Source: Chloroflexaceae bacterium
GTDB taxonomy: Bacteria; Chloroflexota; Chloroflexia; Chloroflexales; Chloroflexaceae
Reading direction: 5' to 3'
Length of the DNA: 64,000 nt
NCBI GenBank assembly: GCA_025057155.1
Contig: JANWYD010000003.1
Span: 62,001 to 126,000, forward strand
A program made the position numbers and the translations under genes. Positions 17,294-26,101 of this stretch are shown here, piece by piece. Each line of letters starts with the position of its first letter. Position 1 is the stretch's first letter. Below the pieces are notes generated by a model that was not told where the DNA came from, did no database searches, and worked only from the letters and a program-made list of their open reading frames with translations.

Positions 17294-17336
17294 TTTTGGG
17301 TGGTTTTGGCGGCGCAACCGCCGAAACCGCCCAAAA
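17294..17336. repeat. Long interrupted inverted repeat
   Basis: TTTTGGG-T-GGTTT-T-GGCGG, loop CGCAA, then CCGCC-G-AAACC-G-CCCAAAA. Paired A/T tracts lie on the wrong sides for a normal terminator in either direction. It lies in the 380-bp gap between the deoxyhypusine-synthase-like gene and hmuV; the rest of the gap before 17467 holds only small GC hairpins. Confidence 0.6.
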
Positions 17337-17466
17337 TTATTCCCCGGCGCGGCCAGGCCGCACCGGGCCCCCCAGGAGCACACGACCGGTCGCCCCTGCT
17401 GCCTTCTGCGGCAGGGTGTGCAGCTTGCCCCTGTAGAATAAGCCCTGACTGGCTTCCTGCTGAGTA

Positions 17467-17497
17467 TTGACAAAAATTGAAGATTAGTATATGCTAA
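17467..17497 (+). promoter_or_regulatory. hmuV promoter with overlapping iron-box operator 2
   Basis: TTGACA (17467-17472), 17-bp spacer, TATGCT (17490-17495). The palindrome TTAGTATATGCTAA (17484-17497, extended GATTAGTATATGCTAATC) covers the -10 box, so a bound repressor would block RNA polymerase. The layout is the same as at 37573-37603. Confidence 0.8.
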
Positions 17498-17563
17498 TCA
17501 CCACCAGTCGCCTACACTCATATCCAGTTGTTAGCGGGCCGACTCTGGAAAGTTGTGATAGGT

Positions 17564-18415
17564 ATGCTCCTCGACGTTCGCTCACTTTCCTACGTTGTCA
17601 ACGGTCATCGGATCATTGATGACGTGTCTTTTTCTCTGAGCTACGGCGAGGTCATGGTTCTCGTTGGTCCGAATGGCGCCGGGAAGAGCACTTTGCTTGG
17701 CCTCCTGGCGGGCGATCTGCGTCCGACGACGGGTGATGTGCTGCTTGAGGGCGTATCTCTCACGCAACTCTCGGCTCTGGAACAGGCCCGGAGCCGGGCT
17801 GTCCTGCGCCAGCGCCTCGGGGTCGCGCTGCCGTTCACGGCCTACGAAGTGGCGCTGATGGGACGGCATCCTCGGCTCCGGGCCGATGTGGAACGTCCAG
17901 TTGACCATGCGATTACCCGTGATGCGCTGGCTTCCGTGGAGATGTTGCCGTATGCCGGGCGCGCGTTTCCAACGCTTTCGGGCGGCGAGCAAACCCGCGT
18001 GAGCCTGGCGCGGGTGCTGGCGCAACAGGCCCCCCTGCTACTGCTGGACGAGCCTACCGCGGCCCTGGATCTGCGCCACCAGCATGGCGCGTTGCACCTG
18101 GCGCGAGCCATTGCCGCTCAGGGAGGCGCTGTGTTAGCGGTGCTGCACGATCTGAATCTGGCTGCCTGGTACGCTGACCGCATCGGGGTGCTCCACCGAG
18201 GCCGGCTCGTGGTCTGTGGCCCGCCGTGGGAGGTGTTGCGCCCTGAGGTGCTTGGTCCGGTCTACGGGGTTACGGTCGTTGTTACGCCGCATCCGCACGC
18301 GGATGTGCCGGTGGTGTTCTCGCTGCCCAACGTAAGCGCCGCGCAGGACGCTGCGCGATCGCTGCCGCCGCCGGAACGTTCCCGAGCGCACGCTGTGGAT
18401 GTGAGCCGGTCATAA
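17564..18415 (+). CDS. hmuV: Heme ABC importer ATPase HmuV
   Basis: 283 residues. Walker A GPNGAGKST at 35-43, ABC signature LSGGEQTR, Walker B LLLLDEPTAALD and the switch His in VLHDLNLAAWYADR are intact. This is the FecE/HmuV type of ATPase that powers heme or siderophore uptake with the HmuU permease. An ATG at 17564 fits the conserved start (MLLDVRSLSYVV). It is first in the hmuVTU operon, directly under an iron-box promoter. Unusually the ATPase gene comes first. Confidence 0.92.
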   Translation: MLLDVRSLSYVVNGHRIIDDVSFSLSYGEVMVLVGPNGAGKSTLLGLLAGDLRPTTGDVLLEGVSLTQLSALEQARSRAVLRQRLGVALPFTAYEVALMGRHPRLRADVERPVDHAITRDALASVEMLPYAGRAFPTLSGGEQTRVSLARVLAQQAPLLLLDEPTAALDLRHQHGALHLARAIAAQGGAVLAVLHDLNLAAWYADRIGVLHRGRLVVCGPPWEVLRPEVLGPVYGVTVVVTPHPHADVPVVFSLPNVSAAQDAARSLPPPERSRAHAVDVSRS

Positions 18416-18445
18416 TAATGGGCATAACACGCCTGGACGGCTGAT

Positions 18446-19540
18446 ATGACTGAGCAAAGCGCCAGATCAGAGGTCGCCATTTGTCGGTCGGCTTTCCATA
18501 GCGCTACATTCTGGTGTTCCCTGCTGTGTATGATCCTTCTGGCGGGCTGTGGCGCAGCCACCTCGACGACCGGCGTCGCAGCGCCGCCAACCGCCCCTGC
18601 TTCCCCCGTCTCCCCTCCACCCGCCGGCGCGACGGCAGCGCCCACCGTCGCGCCGGTCCCCTCTCCCGGTGCGGAGGCGCCCCGCTTGCCGGTCACCGTA
18701 ACGGATTATCAGGGTCAGCAGGTCGCCATTACCTCTATCGAGCGGATTGTCAGTTTGAACGGTGATATTACCGAGATCATCTTCGCGCTGGGCATGGGCG
18801 ATCGAATTGTCGGTGTGGATAGCAGCGCGACCTATCCGCGGGAACGCACCAAAGCTCTGCCCAACGTTGGCTATCAGCGCCGGCTGAACGCCGAGGGCAT
18901 TCTGGCTCTGACTCCCACGCTGGTCATTGGTGATGAAACTGCCGGTCCTCCCGAGGCTCTGGCGCAGATCCGCTCCGCTGGCGTGCCGGTGGCGCTCACG
19001 GCCGATCCGCCGGATCTTGCGGCGCCGATGGCCAAGATCCGCTTCGTGGCCGCTGCTCTTGGCATACCCGAACGCGGCGAGACGCTCGCAGCGCAGGTTG
19101 AACGCGAGATCACTACGGCGCGCGCCGCGGCCCGCGAATTGTCCGCTGCCCCCAGGGTGCTCTTCCTCTACCTGCGTGGTACGGACGTACAACAGGTGGG
19201 CGGGAGCGAAACGCCGATTGATGCGATGATCAAGGGCGCCGGGGGCGTGAACGCTGCCGCAGAGGCGGGCATTGTCCAGTTCAAGCCTTTGAGTCCCGAG
19301 GTTATTGTTGCCGCCCAACCTGACGTGCTCCTCCTGCTGGAGAAAGGTCTCGAGTCGGTCGGCGGAGTTGAAGGATTGCTGCGCATCCCCGGTCTCGCCG
19401 ACACCCCTGCCGCCAGACACCAGCATATCGTCGCGATGGACGATCTGTATCTCCTGGGTATGGGGCCGCGCACCGGACAGGCGCTGGCCGATCTGACGAT
19501 GGCCTTTCGCGCCGCTATGCTCCGGGAGGCGGGACGATGA
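18446..19540 (+). CDS. hmuT: Heme-binding periplasmic lipoprotein HmuT
   Basis: 364 residues. A lipoprotein signal ends LLAGC at about residue 33, followed by a Pro/Ala/Thr-rich linker. The binding domain reads RIVSLNGDITEIIFALGMGDRIVGVD and PNVGYQRRLNAEGILAL, which resembles HmuT hemin-binding proteins rather than BtuF or FepB. It delivers heme to HmuU at the membrane. The stop overlaps the hmuU ATG (ATGA), so the genes are translationally coupled. The ribosome site at 18446 is weak. Confidence 0.9.
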   Translation: MTEQSARSEVAICRSAFHSATFWCSLLCMILLAGCGAATSTTGVAAPPTAPASPVSPPPAGATAAPTVAPVPSPGAEAPRLPVTVTDYQGQQVAITSIERIVSLNGDITEIIFALGMGDRIVGVDSSATYPRERTKALPNVGYQRRLNAEGILALTPTLVIGDETAGPPEALAQIRSAGVPVALTADPPDLAAPMAKIRFVAAALGIPERGETLAAQVEREITTARAAARELSAAPRVLFLYLRGTDVQQVGGSETPIDAMIKGAGGVNAAAEAGIVQFKPLSPEVIVAAQPDVLLLLEKGLESVGGVEGLLRIPGLADTPAARHQHIVAMDDLYLLGMGPRTGQALADLTMAFRAAMLREAGR

Positions 19541-20607
19541 GCACCACCGGCCAGACAATCCCCGTCGCCAGTGCTGCACACCCTCGGGGCAGGCGCCTGC
19601 TGATACCACTCTTGCTGGCGTTCCTGATCGGGTCGCTGTTAGTTGGGGTTGGTCTCGGACCGGTCATTGTGCCGCCTGAGGTGGTTATAGCGATCCTGTT
19701 GAGCAAGTTGGGGATTACGCTCGATATTCCGGTCACTCAACAGCAGATGGCCGTGCTCTGGAACATCCGCCTGCCGCGAGTATTGCTGGGGGCCTTGAGC
19801 GGGGCGGCGCTGGCAGTCAGCGGCGCGTTGCTTCAGGGCGTGTTCCGTAACCCCCTGGCCGACCCGGGGCTGATCGGGGTGAGTAGCGGTGCAGCTCTTG
19901 GCGCCGTGGCGGTGATCGTCTCCGGGCTGGCGCCGCTGGGGTTGTTCACCCTGCCCTTCGCGGCCTTCGTGAGCGGCGCGGCGACGACATTGCTGGTCTA
20001 TCGCCTGTCGCGGCGCCATGGGCATACCGATATTGCGATGTTGCTGCTGGTGGGCCTGGCGCTCAACGCCGTTGCCGGCGCGTTCACCGGCCTGCTCACC
20101 TACCTGGCCGATGACGCGGCACTGCGCTCGATTGTCTTCTGGACCATGGGCGGTCTGGGCGGCGCGCTGTGGGAGACGCTCCTGGCCGCGGCGCCGGGGA
20201 TTGCGCTGGCATTGCTGCTCGCTCCGCGTCTGGGCCGGGCGCTAAACCTGTTCGCGCTCGGCGAAGTAGAGGCTCGCCATCTGGGGGTAACGGTGGAACA
20301 GGTGAAGCGCGCGGCTGTGCTTCTTGCGGCTCTGGCGACGGGCGCCTCGGTGGCGCTGGTTGGGCCGATCGGCTTTATCGGGCTGATTGTCCCGCACATG
20401 GTGCGGCTGGCGGCAGGGCCGGATCACCGGCTGTTGTTGCCGGCCGCCGCGCTCGGCGGCGCCGGCCTGCTGATCCTGGCTGACCTGGCGGCCCGCACCG
20501 TTGCTGCTCCGGCCGAGGTGCCGGTTGGGCTGATAACCGCGCTGGCCGGCGGCCCGTTCTTCCTGGCCCTCATTTTGCGCTCGCGCCAGCGCTACGGGTG
20601 GGAATGA
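19537..20607 (+). CDS. hmuU: Heme ABC importer permease HmuU
   Basis: 356 residues, about ten membrane segments, FecCD family. Landmarks are NIRLPRVLLGALSGAALAVSG, LLQGVFRNPLADPGLIGVSSG and the coupling segment near GEVEARHLGVTVEQVK. It is full-length and unbroken. It forms the importer with HmuT and HmuV. It is followed 70 bp later by the first of three related small proteins. Confidence 0.93.
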   Translation: MSTTGQTIPVASAAHPRGRRLLIPLLLAFLIGSLLVGVGLGPVIVPPEVVIAILLSKLGITLDIPVTQQQMAVLWNIRLPRVLLGALSGAALAVSGALLQGVFRNPLADPGLIGVSSGAALGAVAVIVSGLAPLGLFTLPFAAFVSGAATTLLVYRLSRRHGHTDIAMLLLVGLALNAVAGAFTGLLTYLADDAALRSIVFWTMGGLGGALWETLLAAAPGIALALLLAPRLGRALNLFALGEVEARHLGVTVEQVKRAAVLLAALATGASVALVGPIGFIGLIVPHMVRLAAGPDHRLLLPAAALGGAGLLILADLAARTVAAPAEVPVGLITALAGGPFFLALILRSRQRYGWE

Positions 20608-20677
20608 GCGCTTGCCGGTTGTTCAAACCAACATTCATATGCTGATCCCTGCCGAGGCTGGAACGGGAGCGGTTGCA

Positions 20678-21061
20678 ATGGCCTTTCACCAGGCGCCATT
20701 TCGAATCCTGGCCCACAACGGACGAAACTGGTACATCCTGCACCTGGGCGACGGCCGTGTGCAGCTCGACTTCGGCCCCTTTGCCGTGGCTTTTCCCCGC
20801 GAAGCCTTTCAGTTGATCCACGGCCTGGTTGAGGCGGCCGTGTCGGAGCCGACCGTCCCGGGTTGTATGGCGCACGCCGGTGTGGAGCGCAGCGTCTGGT
20901 TCGATCCTCAGCATGGCACGATCCTGCTCGTTTTTGAGGGGATGATCTTGCGCTTCCTGCCGCACGAAGCAGTGGCCTTTGTCAGTCTGTGTCGCGAGGC
21001 GGGCAACAGGCTCGGCGTCAACCCTACGCCTCCGCCTTCAACCTTCAGTGGTTTGAACTGA
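20678..21061 (+). CDS. Small protein X1 of the heme island (family of three)
   Basis: 127 residues from the ATG at 20678, chosen for GGGAG nine bases upstream and for a length matching its relatives; earlier TTG/ATG starts at 20612 and 20639 are possible. No signal peptide or membrane segment. The pattern W-Y-I-L-H-L-G-D-G-R-V-Q-L-D-F-G, then a Phe/Leu-rich helix ending LVEAA, then a second beta stretch and a helix, is shared with the genes at 22389 and 27506. Function is not known. Its place between hmuU and ccmC points to heme or iron handling in the cytoplasm. Confidence 0.75.
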   Translation: MAFHQAPFRILAHNGRNWYILHLGDGRVQLDFGPFAVAFPREAFQLIHGLVEAAVSEPTVPGCMAHAGVERSVWFDPQHGTILLVFEGMILRFLPHEAVAFVSLCREAGNRLGVNPTPPPSTFSGLN

Positions 21062-21085
21062 AAAGTCTGGAAAGCGAGCCGTGAC

Positions 21086-22045
21086 ATGGCGCTCAGAACG
21101 CTAGGCAAGCTGCTGATCGGCCTGTGGATGGCCGGTGTGATGATCGCGACCTTTGTGGTAATCCCCTCCTACCAGGGCCTCGGCGACGCCGGGCGGATCG
21201 TGATCCTGCACGTGCCGACCGCCTGGGTCGCCGTAGTCGCCTTTACCGTGTCAGCCGTTTTCAGCGGGTTATACCTCTGGCGTCGCCGCCTCGCCGATGA
21301 TCATCGGGCAACCGCCGCAGCCGAGAGCGGGCTGTTGTTTACCCTGCTGGCGACGCTCACCGGAATGATCTTCTCGCAGGTGGCCTGGGGCATCTTCTGG
21401 AACTGGGATCCGCGGCAGGTGACGATCTTTATCCTGCTGCTGATCTATGCGGCCCTGTTCGTGCTTCGCGCGGCGATTGACGATCCTGACCGACGCCGCA
21501 CCCTTGCCTCAGTCTATAGCCTCTTCGCCTTCGTCACCATGCCGTTCCTGATGTTCGTCGCGCCACGTATGGCCGAGAGCACGCTTCACCCGAACTGCGC
21601 CTTTATCCGGGGTAGCGACTGTGACGGCATTACGCTCCAGGTAGGCCATGTGGGGGTGCTGGGCGATCAAAAGGTGCAGTTGCTCGATCTAAGTCAGAAC
21701 GGCGATCTGGTAACCGCTCGCGTGCAGGTGAGCGCGCCGGGCCTGGCCAGCGAAGCCGTTCTGACGCCGGGCTTTGATCTGGCGGCAGGCGCGTACACTG
21801 ATCGGCCTGCCATCCCTGGCCAGCGCTTCACGCTGGCTCTGGAAGAGGTGGATATAGCCAGCGGCACGGTGCGCCTGAACATCGAAGCGCCCGGAACCGG
21901 CCTCCTGGCTAATCAGCGCACGCTATGGGTTTTCCTGGCGGCCAATCTTGGCTTCACGGCCCTGTTCGTCTGGATGTTCCTGGTACGGTCGCAGGTGCTG
22001 GATCTGGAAACCGCCGTGGAGCAGCGAAAGGTGGCATGGGCATGA
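21086..22045 (+). CDS. ccmC: CcmC-like heme-handling membrane protein
   Basis: 319 residues, about seven membrane segments. WGIFWNWDPRQ matches the tryptophan-rich heme-binding motif of CcmC, and conserved His lie in ILHVPTAW and STLHPN. Between residues about 175 and 270 there is an extra extracytoplasmic stretch rich in beta residues that ordinary CcmC of about 240 residues lacks. CcmC normally hands heme to CcmE for cytochrome c assembly; here it sits inside a heme/iron uptake operon without ccmA, B, E or F. The stop overlaps the next gene (ATGA). Confidence 0.85.
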   Translation: MALRTLGKLLIGLWMAGVMIATFVVIPSYQGLGDAGRIVILHVPTAWVAVVAFTVSAVFSGLYLWRRRLADDHRATAAAESGLLFTLLATLTGMIFSQVAWGIFWNWDPRQVTIFILLLIYAALFVLRAAIDDPDRRRTLASVYSLFAFVTMPFLMFVAPRMAESTLHPNCAFIRGSDCDGITLQVGHVGVLGDQKVQLLDLSQNGDLVTARVQVSAPGLASEAVLTPGFDLAAGAYTDRPAIPGQRFTLALEEVDIASGTVRLNIEAPGTGLLANQRTLWVFLAANLGFTALFVWMFLVRSQVLDLETAVEQRKVAWA

Positions 22046-22392
22046 CCGAAGGAGCGACAGCCGTATACATCGCCCTGGCGACGACCCTGGTGGTCTGGGG
22101 AACAATTGCGCTCTACCTGGGGCGGATCTACGCGCGGTTGCGCGAACTCCGGCGCGCTATCGAGGCGCCGCCGGATCCGCCCGCGTCTTCGACCGGCCCC
22201 TCCGCCGCTCCCACTGTGACCGAGTCATCAGTGGCGTCACCCGTGCCTGAGACGCCCGTCACGAACGACCAGCCATTCCAGTGGCTCATGGCGCTGGTCG
22301 CGCTCCACTGCGGCTGTAGCGGGCCGATGTGGTTGCCCGGCCCGCACCATTCGCTTTCGTCCCAGATCCGGAAGACCCGGGAGGAGCGATGA
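22042..22392 (+). CDS. CcmD-like single-span membrane protein
   Basis: 116 residues. One membrane segment near the N-terminus (VYIALATTLVVWGTIALYLG) is followed by a basic stretch (RIYARLRELRRA), the layout of CcmD, which helps CcmC. Typical CcmD is about 50-70 residues; this one has a Pro/Ser/Thr-rich tail and a Cys pair (LHCGCSGPMW). It overlaps ccmC at its start and the next small gene at its end (both ATGA). The assignment rests on topology and position, not strong similarity. Confidence 0.6.
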   Translation: MTEGATAVYIALATTLVVWGTIALYLGRIYARLRELRRAIEAPPDPPASSTGPSAAPTVTESSVASPVPETPVTNDQPFQWLMALVALHCGCSGPMWLPGPHHSLSSQIRKTREER

Positions 22393-22775
22393 GTCGCGTT
22401 TTACCCCCCCGTCACTTGCTTGCCAGTGATGGCCGTGGCTGGCAGGTGTGCGAACTGCTCGATGGAACCATCCATCTTACGCTGGGACATCCGGGGCTGG
22501 TCTTTCAGTGGAGTGAGTTTACGGCCTGGTTATATCTCCTGGAGGCGGCTGCCAGATCGCCCTCGGACGCTGGCGCGCCTCTCGCGGCGCTCAATCCGTC
22601 GCGGGCGGTGAGTTACGTAGAGGCGCTGGAGCGCTACGTGATGGTGTTTGACCAGTTCATCATCATCGTGAGTCGCGTTGATCTGCACATGCTGGCGAAC
22701 ATCTGCCGGAAGGCCTACGACGTAATGAGCGCGCAGCGCTTGACTAATGCACCGTCACCATATGGAACTGAGTAG
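22389..22775 (+). CDS. Small protein X2 of the heme island (family of three)
   Basis: 128 residues from the ATG at 22389 (GGAGGAGCG upstream, overlapping the previous stop). W-Q-V-C-E-L-L-D-G-T-I-H-L, then EFTAWLYLLEAA, then VMVFDQFIIIVSRVDLHMLANICRKA follow the same plan as X1 and X3. It is soluble with no signal. Function is unknown; translational coupling to the CcmD-like gene ties it to heme handling. Its TAG stop at 22773-22775 lies inside the left end of a repeat element, so the element appears to have landed at the gene's 3' end. Confidence 0.75.
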   Translation: MSRVLPPRHLLASDGRGWQVCELLDGTIHLTLGHPGLVFQWSEFTAWLYLLEAAARSPSDAGAPLAALNPSRAVSYVEALERYVMVFDQFIIIVSRVDLHMLANICRKAYDVMSAQRLTNAPSPYGTE

Positions 22776-22913
22776 TCTGTAACGTGAGTTTCCCGGCATT
22801 TCCGCCCCCCTCCTGGCCTCCCCCCGTTGGGGGGAGGAGCCAGACGCCCTCCCCCAGCGGGGGAGGGTTAGGGAGGGGGCGGGGTTAGCGAAAAACTTTG
22901 TTTACAGACTACT
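22771..22913 (+). mobile_element. MITE-like hairpin element, copy 1
   Basis: Ends AGTAGTCTGTAA and TTTACAGACTACT are inverted repeats. The core contains CCTCCCCCCGTTGGGGGGAGG-type and CCCTCCCCCAGCGGGGGAGGG-type hairpins. About 143 bp, no coding capacity. Related copies lie at 24162, 51014 (degenerate), 54967 and 62442. Confidence 0.7.
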
Positions 22914-22993
22914 GAGGCAGGTGTAGTTAAAAAACGATCGCCTCATCCCAGAGTTGGGGATTCGTGTCGCTGTCTAGAACAGGAGTATCAGGT

Positions 22994-24049
22994 ATGGTTC
23001 GCATGATCAGTCCAATCGTCGTTCGTCTGGCCGTCGCGCTTGCTCTCGTACTGCTAGCCGTTGCCGGCGGCGGCAGCCCGGCGGCGGCGCAGTCGGCGCC
23101 GCAGGTGGTCAACATCTACTCGGCGCGCCATTATGGTGCGCTGGAGAGCGTGTTCAAGCGCTTCACCCAGGAAACCGGCATCGAAGTGCGCCTCTCGCAG
23201 GGTTCGGTGCAGTCGTTGCTCGAACGGCTGCGGGCCGAGGGGCGCGCCACCCCGGCGGACGCTGTGCTCTTCATTGATGCCGGCGGGCTGTGGATCGCCG
23301 CCGAAGAGGGTTTGTTGCAGCGCGTCGATTCGGCTGTCCTGCGCCAGAACGTTCCCAACGCCCTGCGCGACCCGACCGATCGCTGGTTTGGACTGACGCA
23401 ACGGGCCCGGGTTATTGTTTACAACGTGAACCGGGTCCGCCCCTCGGAACTCTCGACCTACGCGGCTCTGGGCGATCCCAGGTGGAATGGCCGGCTCTGT
23501 CTGCGTCCCAGTTCACACATCTATACCCAGGCGCTAGTTGCGCATTTTATTGCCCTGCACGGCGAGAAGGTCACGGAGGAGCAGATTGTTCGTCCGTGGG
23601 TGCGGAACAATCCCCGGTACATTGATAGCGATACGCGCATCCTCGAAACCATCGCCGCCGGGGGCTGCGACGTCGGGATCACCAATCACTACTACGTAGC
23701 CCAGCAACTCGCCCGCAACCCTGATTTCCCGGTGCGCATCTTCTGGCCAAACCAGAATGAGGCCGGCGCCCACGTCAACGTGTCGGGCATGGGCGTTACC
23801 ACTGCTGCGCGGAACCGGGACAACGCCATCCGGCTGCTCGAATGGCTCTCCACCGACGGCAAGGGCCAGGGCGCCGCACCGGACACGCTCTCGGGCGGCA
23901 ACTTCGAGTATCCGGCCAACCCGGTCGCGCCAGTGCATCCCATCGTCGCCGGGTTTGGCACATTTAAGATTGACCCGATCGGCAAGTTCGAGTATGGTCG
24001 CTTCCAGCCCGCCGCGATCCGGTTGATGGAACGGGCCGGGTATCGGTAG
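22994..24049 (+). CDS. fbpA: Fe(III)-binding periplasmic protein (FbpA type)
   Basis: 351 residues from the ATG at 22994 (AGGAG eight bases upstream). A Sec signal peptide with a hydrophobic core and cleavage near SPAAAQ covers about residues 1-33; it is not a lipoprotein. VVNIYSARHYGALESVFKRF and TNHYYVAQQL (230-239) match ferric-binding transferrin-like proteins; Tyr233 and Tyr234 correspond to the paired iron-ligand tyrosines. It feeds the FbpB permease. A hairpin element separates it from fbpB. Confidence 0.92.
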   Translation: MVRMISPIVVRLAVALALVLLAVAGGGSPAAAQSAPQVVNIYSARHYGALESVFKRFTQETGIEVRLSQGSVQSLLERLRAEGRATPADAVLFIDAGGLWIAAEEGLLQRVDSAVLRQNVPNALRDPTDRWFGLTQRARVIVYNVNRVRPSELSTYAALGDPRWNGRLCLRPSSHIYTQALVAHFIALHGEKVTEEQIVRPWVRNNPRYIDSDTRILETIAAGGCDVGITNHYYVAQQLARNPDFPVRIFWPNQNEAGAHVNVSGMGVTTAARNRDNAIRLLEWLSTDGKGQGAAPDTLSGGNFEYPANPVAPVHPIVAGFGTFKIDPIGKFEYGRFQPAAIRLMERAGYR

Positions 24050-24161
24050 GCGACGCCTCTGGTGACCGTGGGAGGGGTGTGGGCCAGGCAGGTTTCCCCA
24101 CACCCCTGGCCCCCGCCCGGTGGACGATTCTGGAAAGGTATAGCCAATCTGGGAAGGTCGC

Positions 24162-24311
24162 TTATTAGTTTGCAAACAAAGTCTTTCGCTAAACCTCCAC
24201 CCCCTCCCCAACCCTCCCCTGCTGGGGGAGGGCGCCCGGCTCCTCCCTCCAACGGGGGGAGGTTGGGAGGGGGGCGGAAAGGCCAGGAAACTTACTTTGC
24301 AGACTACTTAA
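24162..24311 (-). mobile_element. MITE-like hairpin element, copy 2
   Basis: Opposite orientation to copy 1. Ends TTATTAGTTTGCAAAC and CTTTGCAGACTACTTAA are imperfect inverted repeats around GC-rich hairpins. It sits in the 405-bp gap between fbpA and fbpB; the remaining 24312-24454 shows no feature I can name. Confidence 0.65.
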
Positions 24312-24454
24312 TATGTCGAAGTTACAGCATTTCTTGCATACCTTGAACCAGGGCATGGTCACTTGTGACCACTGGGACGCAATGGCGCCAGGGTCTGGCA
24401 TCACTGCCGCAAACACGTTGCGCCTTCACGCCGTTGCATCAACCTTTCTGAGAA

Positions 24455-26101
24455 ATGTTCCAGGCGCTGAAACCGCATAGGGTTGGTATGGGGTACGTAT
24501 ATCGTCTGTTGCTGATCGGCCTGGCCGTCGTGATCATGGCCCCCCTGCTGCTGGTGGCGGCGAACCTGCTGCGGCTCGATGCCACGAACTGGGTCCATCT
24601 GTGGGAGACCCGCCTGCCAGATATGCTGCTACAGACCACCCTGCTGGTTGTGGCCGTCGGCGCGGGCACGCTGGCCCTCGGTACAGGTCTGGCCTGGCTG
24701 GTGAGCGCCTACCGCTTTCCGGGCTGCGGGGTCGTGTCCTGGCTGCTGGTGCTTCCCCTGGCGATGCCGAGTTACGTGTTAGGCTTCGTGTTCATGGCCA
24801 CTTTTGACTATGCTGGCCCGGTGCAAACGACCCTGCGGGCCTGGTTCGGCCCCGAGACCTGGTTCCCCGAGGTGCGTTCCATCGGCGGGGCCGCGCTGGT
24901 GCTGACGCTGGTCTGGTACCCCTACGTGTACCTGCTGGCGCGGGCCGCTTTTGCCGAGCAGTCCTCGGTCACGTTCGATGCGGCCCGCGCGATGGGGCTG
25001 AGCCGCGCCGGAGCCTTCATACGGCTCGTCCTGCCGCTGGCCCGGCCCTCGCTGGTGGCCGGCGTCACCCTGGTAGCGCTGGAAACGCTGACCGATTTCG
25101 CGACGGTGCGCTATTTCAACGTCATGACTCTCAGCGAGGGGATCTTCCGCGTCTGGGAAGGGATGATGGATCGCGATACCGCGATGCAACTGACCACGTT
25201 GCTGCTCCTGGTCGCGCTTGGCTTGATTCTGCTCGAGCGCAGCCTGCGCGGCCAGGCGCGCTACACCCAGGCCGGCGGCGCAGTGCAGCGTATGCAACCC
25301 ACGCCGCTGCGGGGCTGGCGCGCGGCGGCGGCCCTGGGGGTCTGTCTGCTGGTCCTGGCGCTGGCCTTTGGCCTTCCGGCGTCACAGTTGATTGCCTGGA
25401 CCGTGGCCGAAACCCGCCAGCCAACGCTCCCCACCGCTGATGGCGTCGCCTGGCGCTACATTGGCGTTACCCTGGCCCTGGCGGGCGGCGCCGCTCTGCT
25501 GACGACGCTGGTCGCCCTGCTGCTGGCGGTGCTCGGGCGGCTGGAAGGAGGGCGCTGGCAGCGCATCGCTGTACGTCTGGCAACCTCGGGGTACGCCATG
25601 CCCGGCGCGGTGGTGGGTGTCGGCGTGCTTACCTTCCTGGCGACGGTAGATCGGGCGCTGTTTGGAGATGAGTTGTCCGCCGCACTGGTGCTGACCGGTT
25701 CGCTGACGGGTCTGTTGTACGCCTACCTGGTGCGCTTCCTGGCGGTTGCCTACAGCAGCGCCGACGCGAGCGTCGAGAAAGTGACCCCGCGGATGGTGGA
25801 GGCGGCCCGTTGCCTCGGCGCCGGCCGGGGACGCATCCTCTGGCACATTCATACGCCCCTGGTGCGCGCGGGCCTGCTCGCTGGCGCGATACTGGTCTTT
25901 GTCGATGTGATGAAGGAACTCCCGGTTACCTTAATGCTGCGTCCCTTCGGTATGGATACGCTGGCCATCTGGACCTACATGCTCGCCGCCGAGTCGTACT
26001 GGCAGGCGGCAGCGATACCGGCTTTGCTTATCGTACTGGCAGGGGTCGCGCCAGTCGCCGTGCTGGTGCGCGCTGGAGAACGAGGTCGAGTAGTGCCATG
26101 A
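24455..26101 (+). CDS. fbpB: Fe(III) ABC importer permease (FbpB type)
   Basis: 548 residues with two fused permease halves, about twelve membrane segments. Each half has an EAA-like coupling loop: FDAARAMGLSRAGAFIRLVLP and TPRMVEAARCLGAGRGRI. LPLAMPSYVLGF near the start is typical of FbpB/HitB. An alternative ATG at 24488 has AGGG upstream and would drop 11 residues. The stop overlaps fbpC (ATGA). Confidence 0.92.
   Translation: MFQALKPHRVGMGYVYRLLLIGLAVVIMAPLLLVAANLLRLDATNWVHLWETRLPDMLLQTTLLVVAVGAGTLALGTGLAWLVSAYRFPGCGVVSWLLVLPLAMPSYVLGFVFMATFDYAGPVQTTLRAWFGPETWFPEVRSIGGAALVLTLVWYPYVYLLARAAFAEQSSVTFDAARAMGLSRAGAFIRLVLPLARPSLVAGVTLVALETLTDFATVRYFNVMTLSEGIFRVWEGMMDRDTAMQLTTLLLLVALGLILLERSLRGQARYTQAGGAVQRMQPTPLRGWRAAAALGVCLLVLALAFGLPASQLIAWTVAETRQPTLPTADGVAWRYIGVTLALAGGAALLTTLVALLLAVLGRLEGGRWQRIAVRLATSGYAMPGAVVGVGVLTFLATVDRALFGDELSAALVLTGSLTGLLYAYLVRFLAVAYSSADASVEKVTPRMVEAARCLGAGRGRILWHIHTPLVRAGLLAGAILVFVDVMKELPVTLMLRPFGMDTLAIWTYMLAAESYWQAAAIPALLIVLAGVAPVAVLVRAGERGRVVP

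Noticed and set aside
17294-17336. Long hairpin considered as a rho-independent terminator
   Set aside because: The T tract precedes and the A tract follows the stem on both strands, opposite to a normal terminator; kept as a repeat only.
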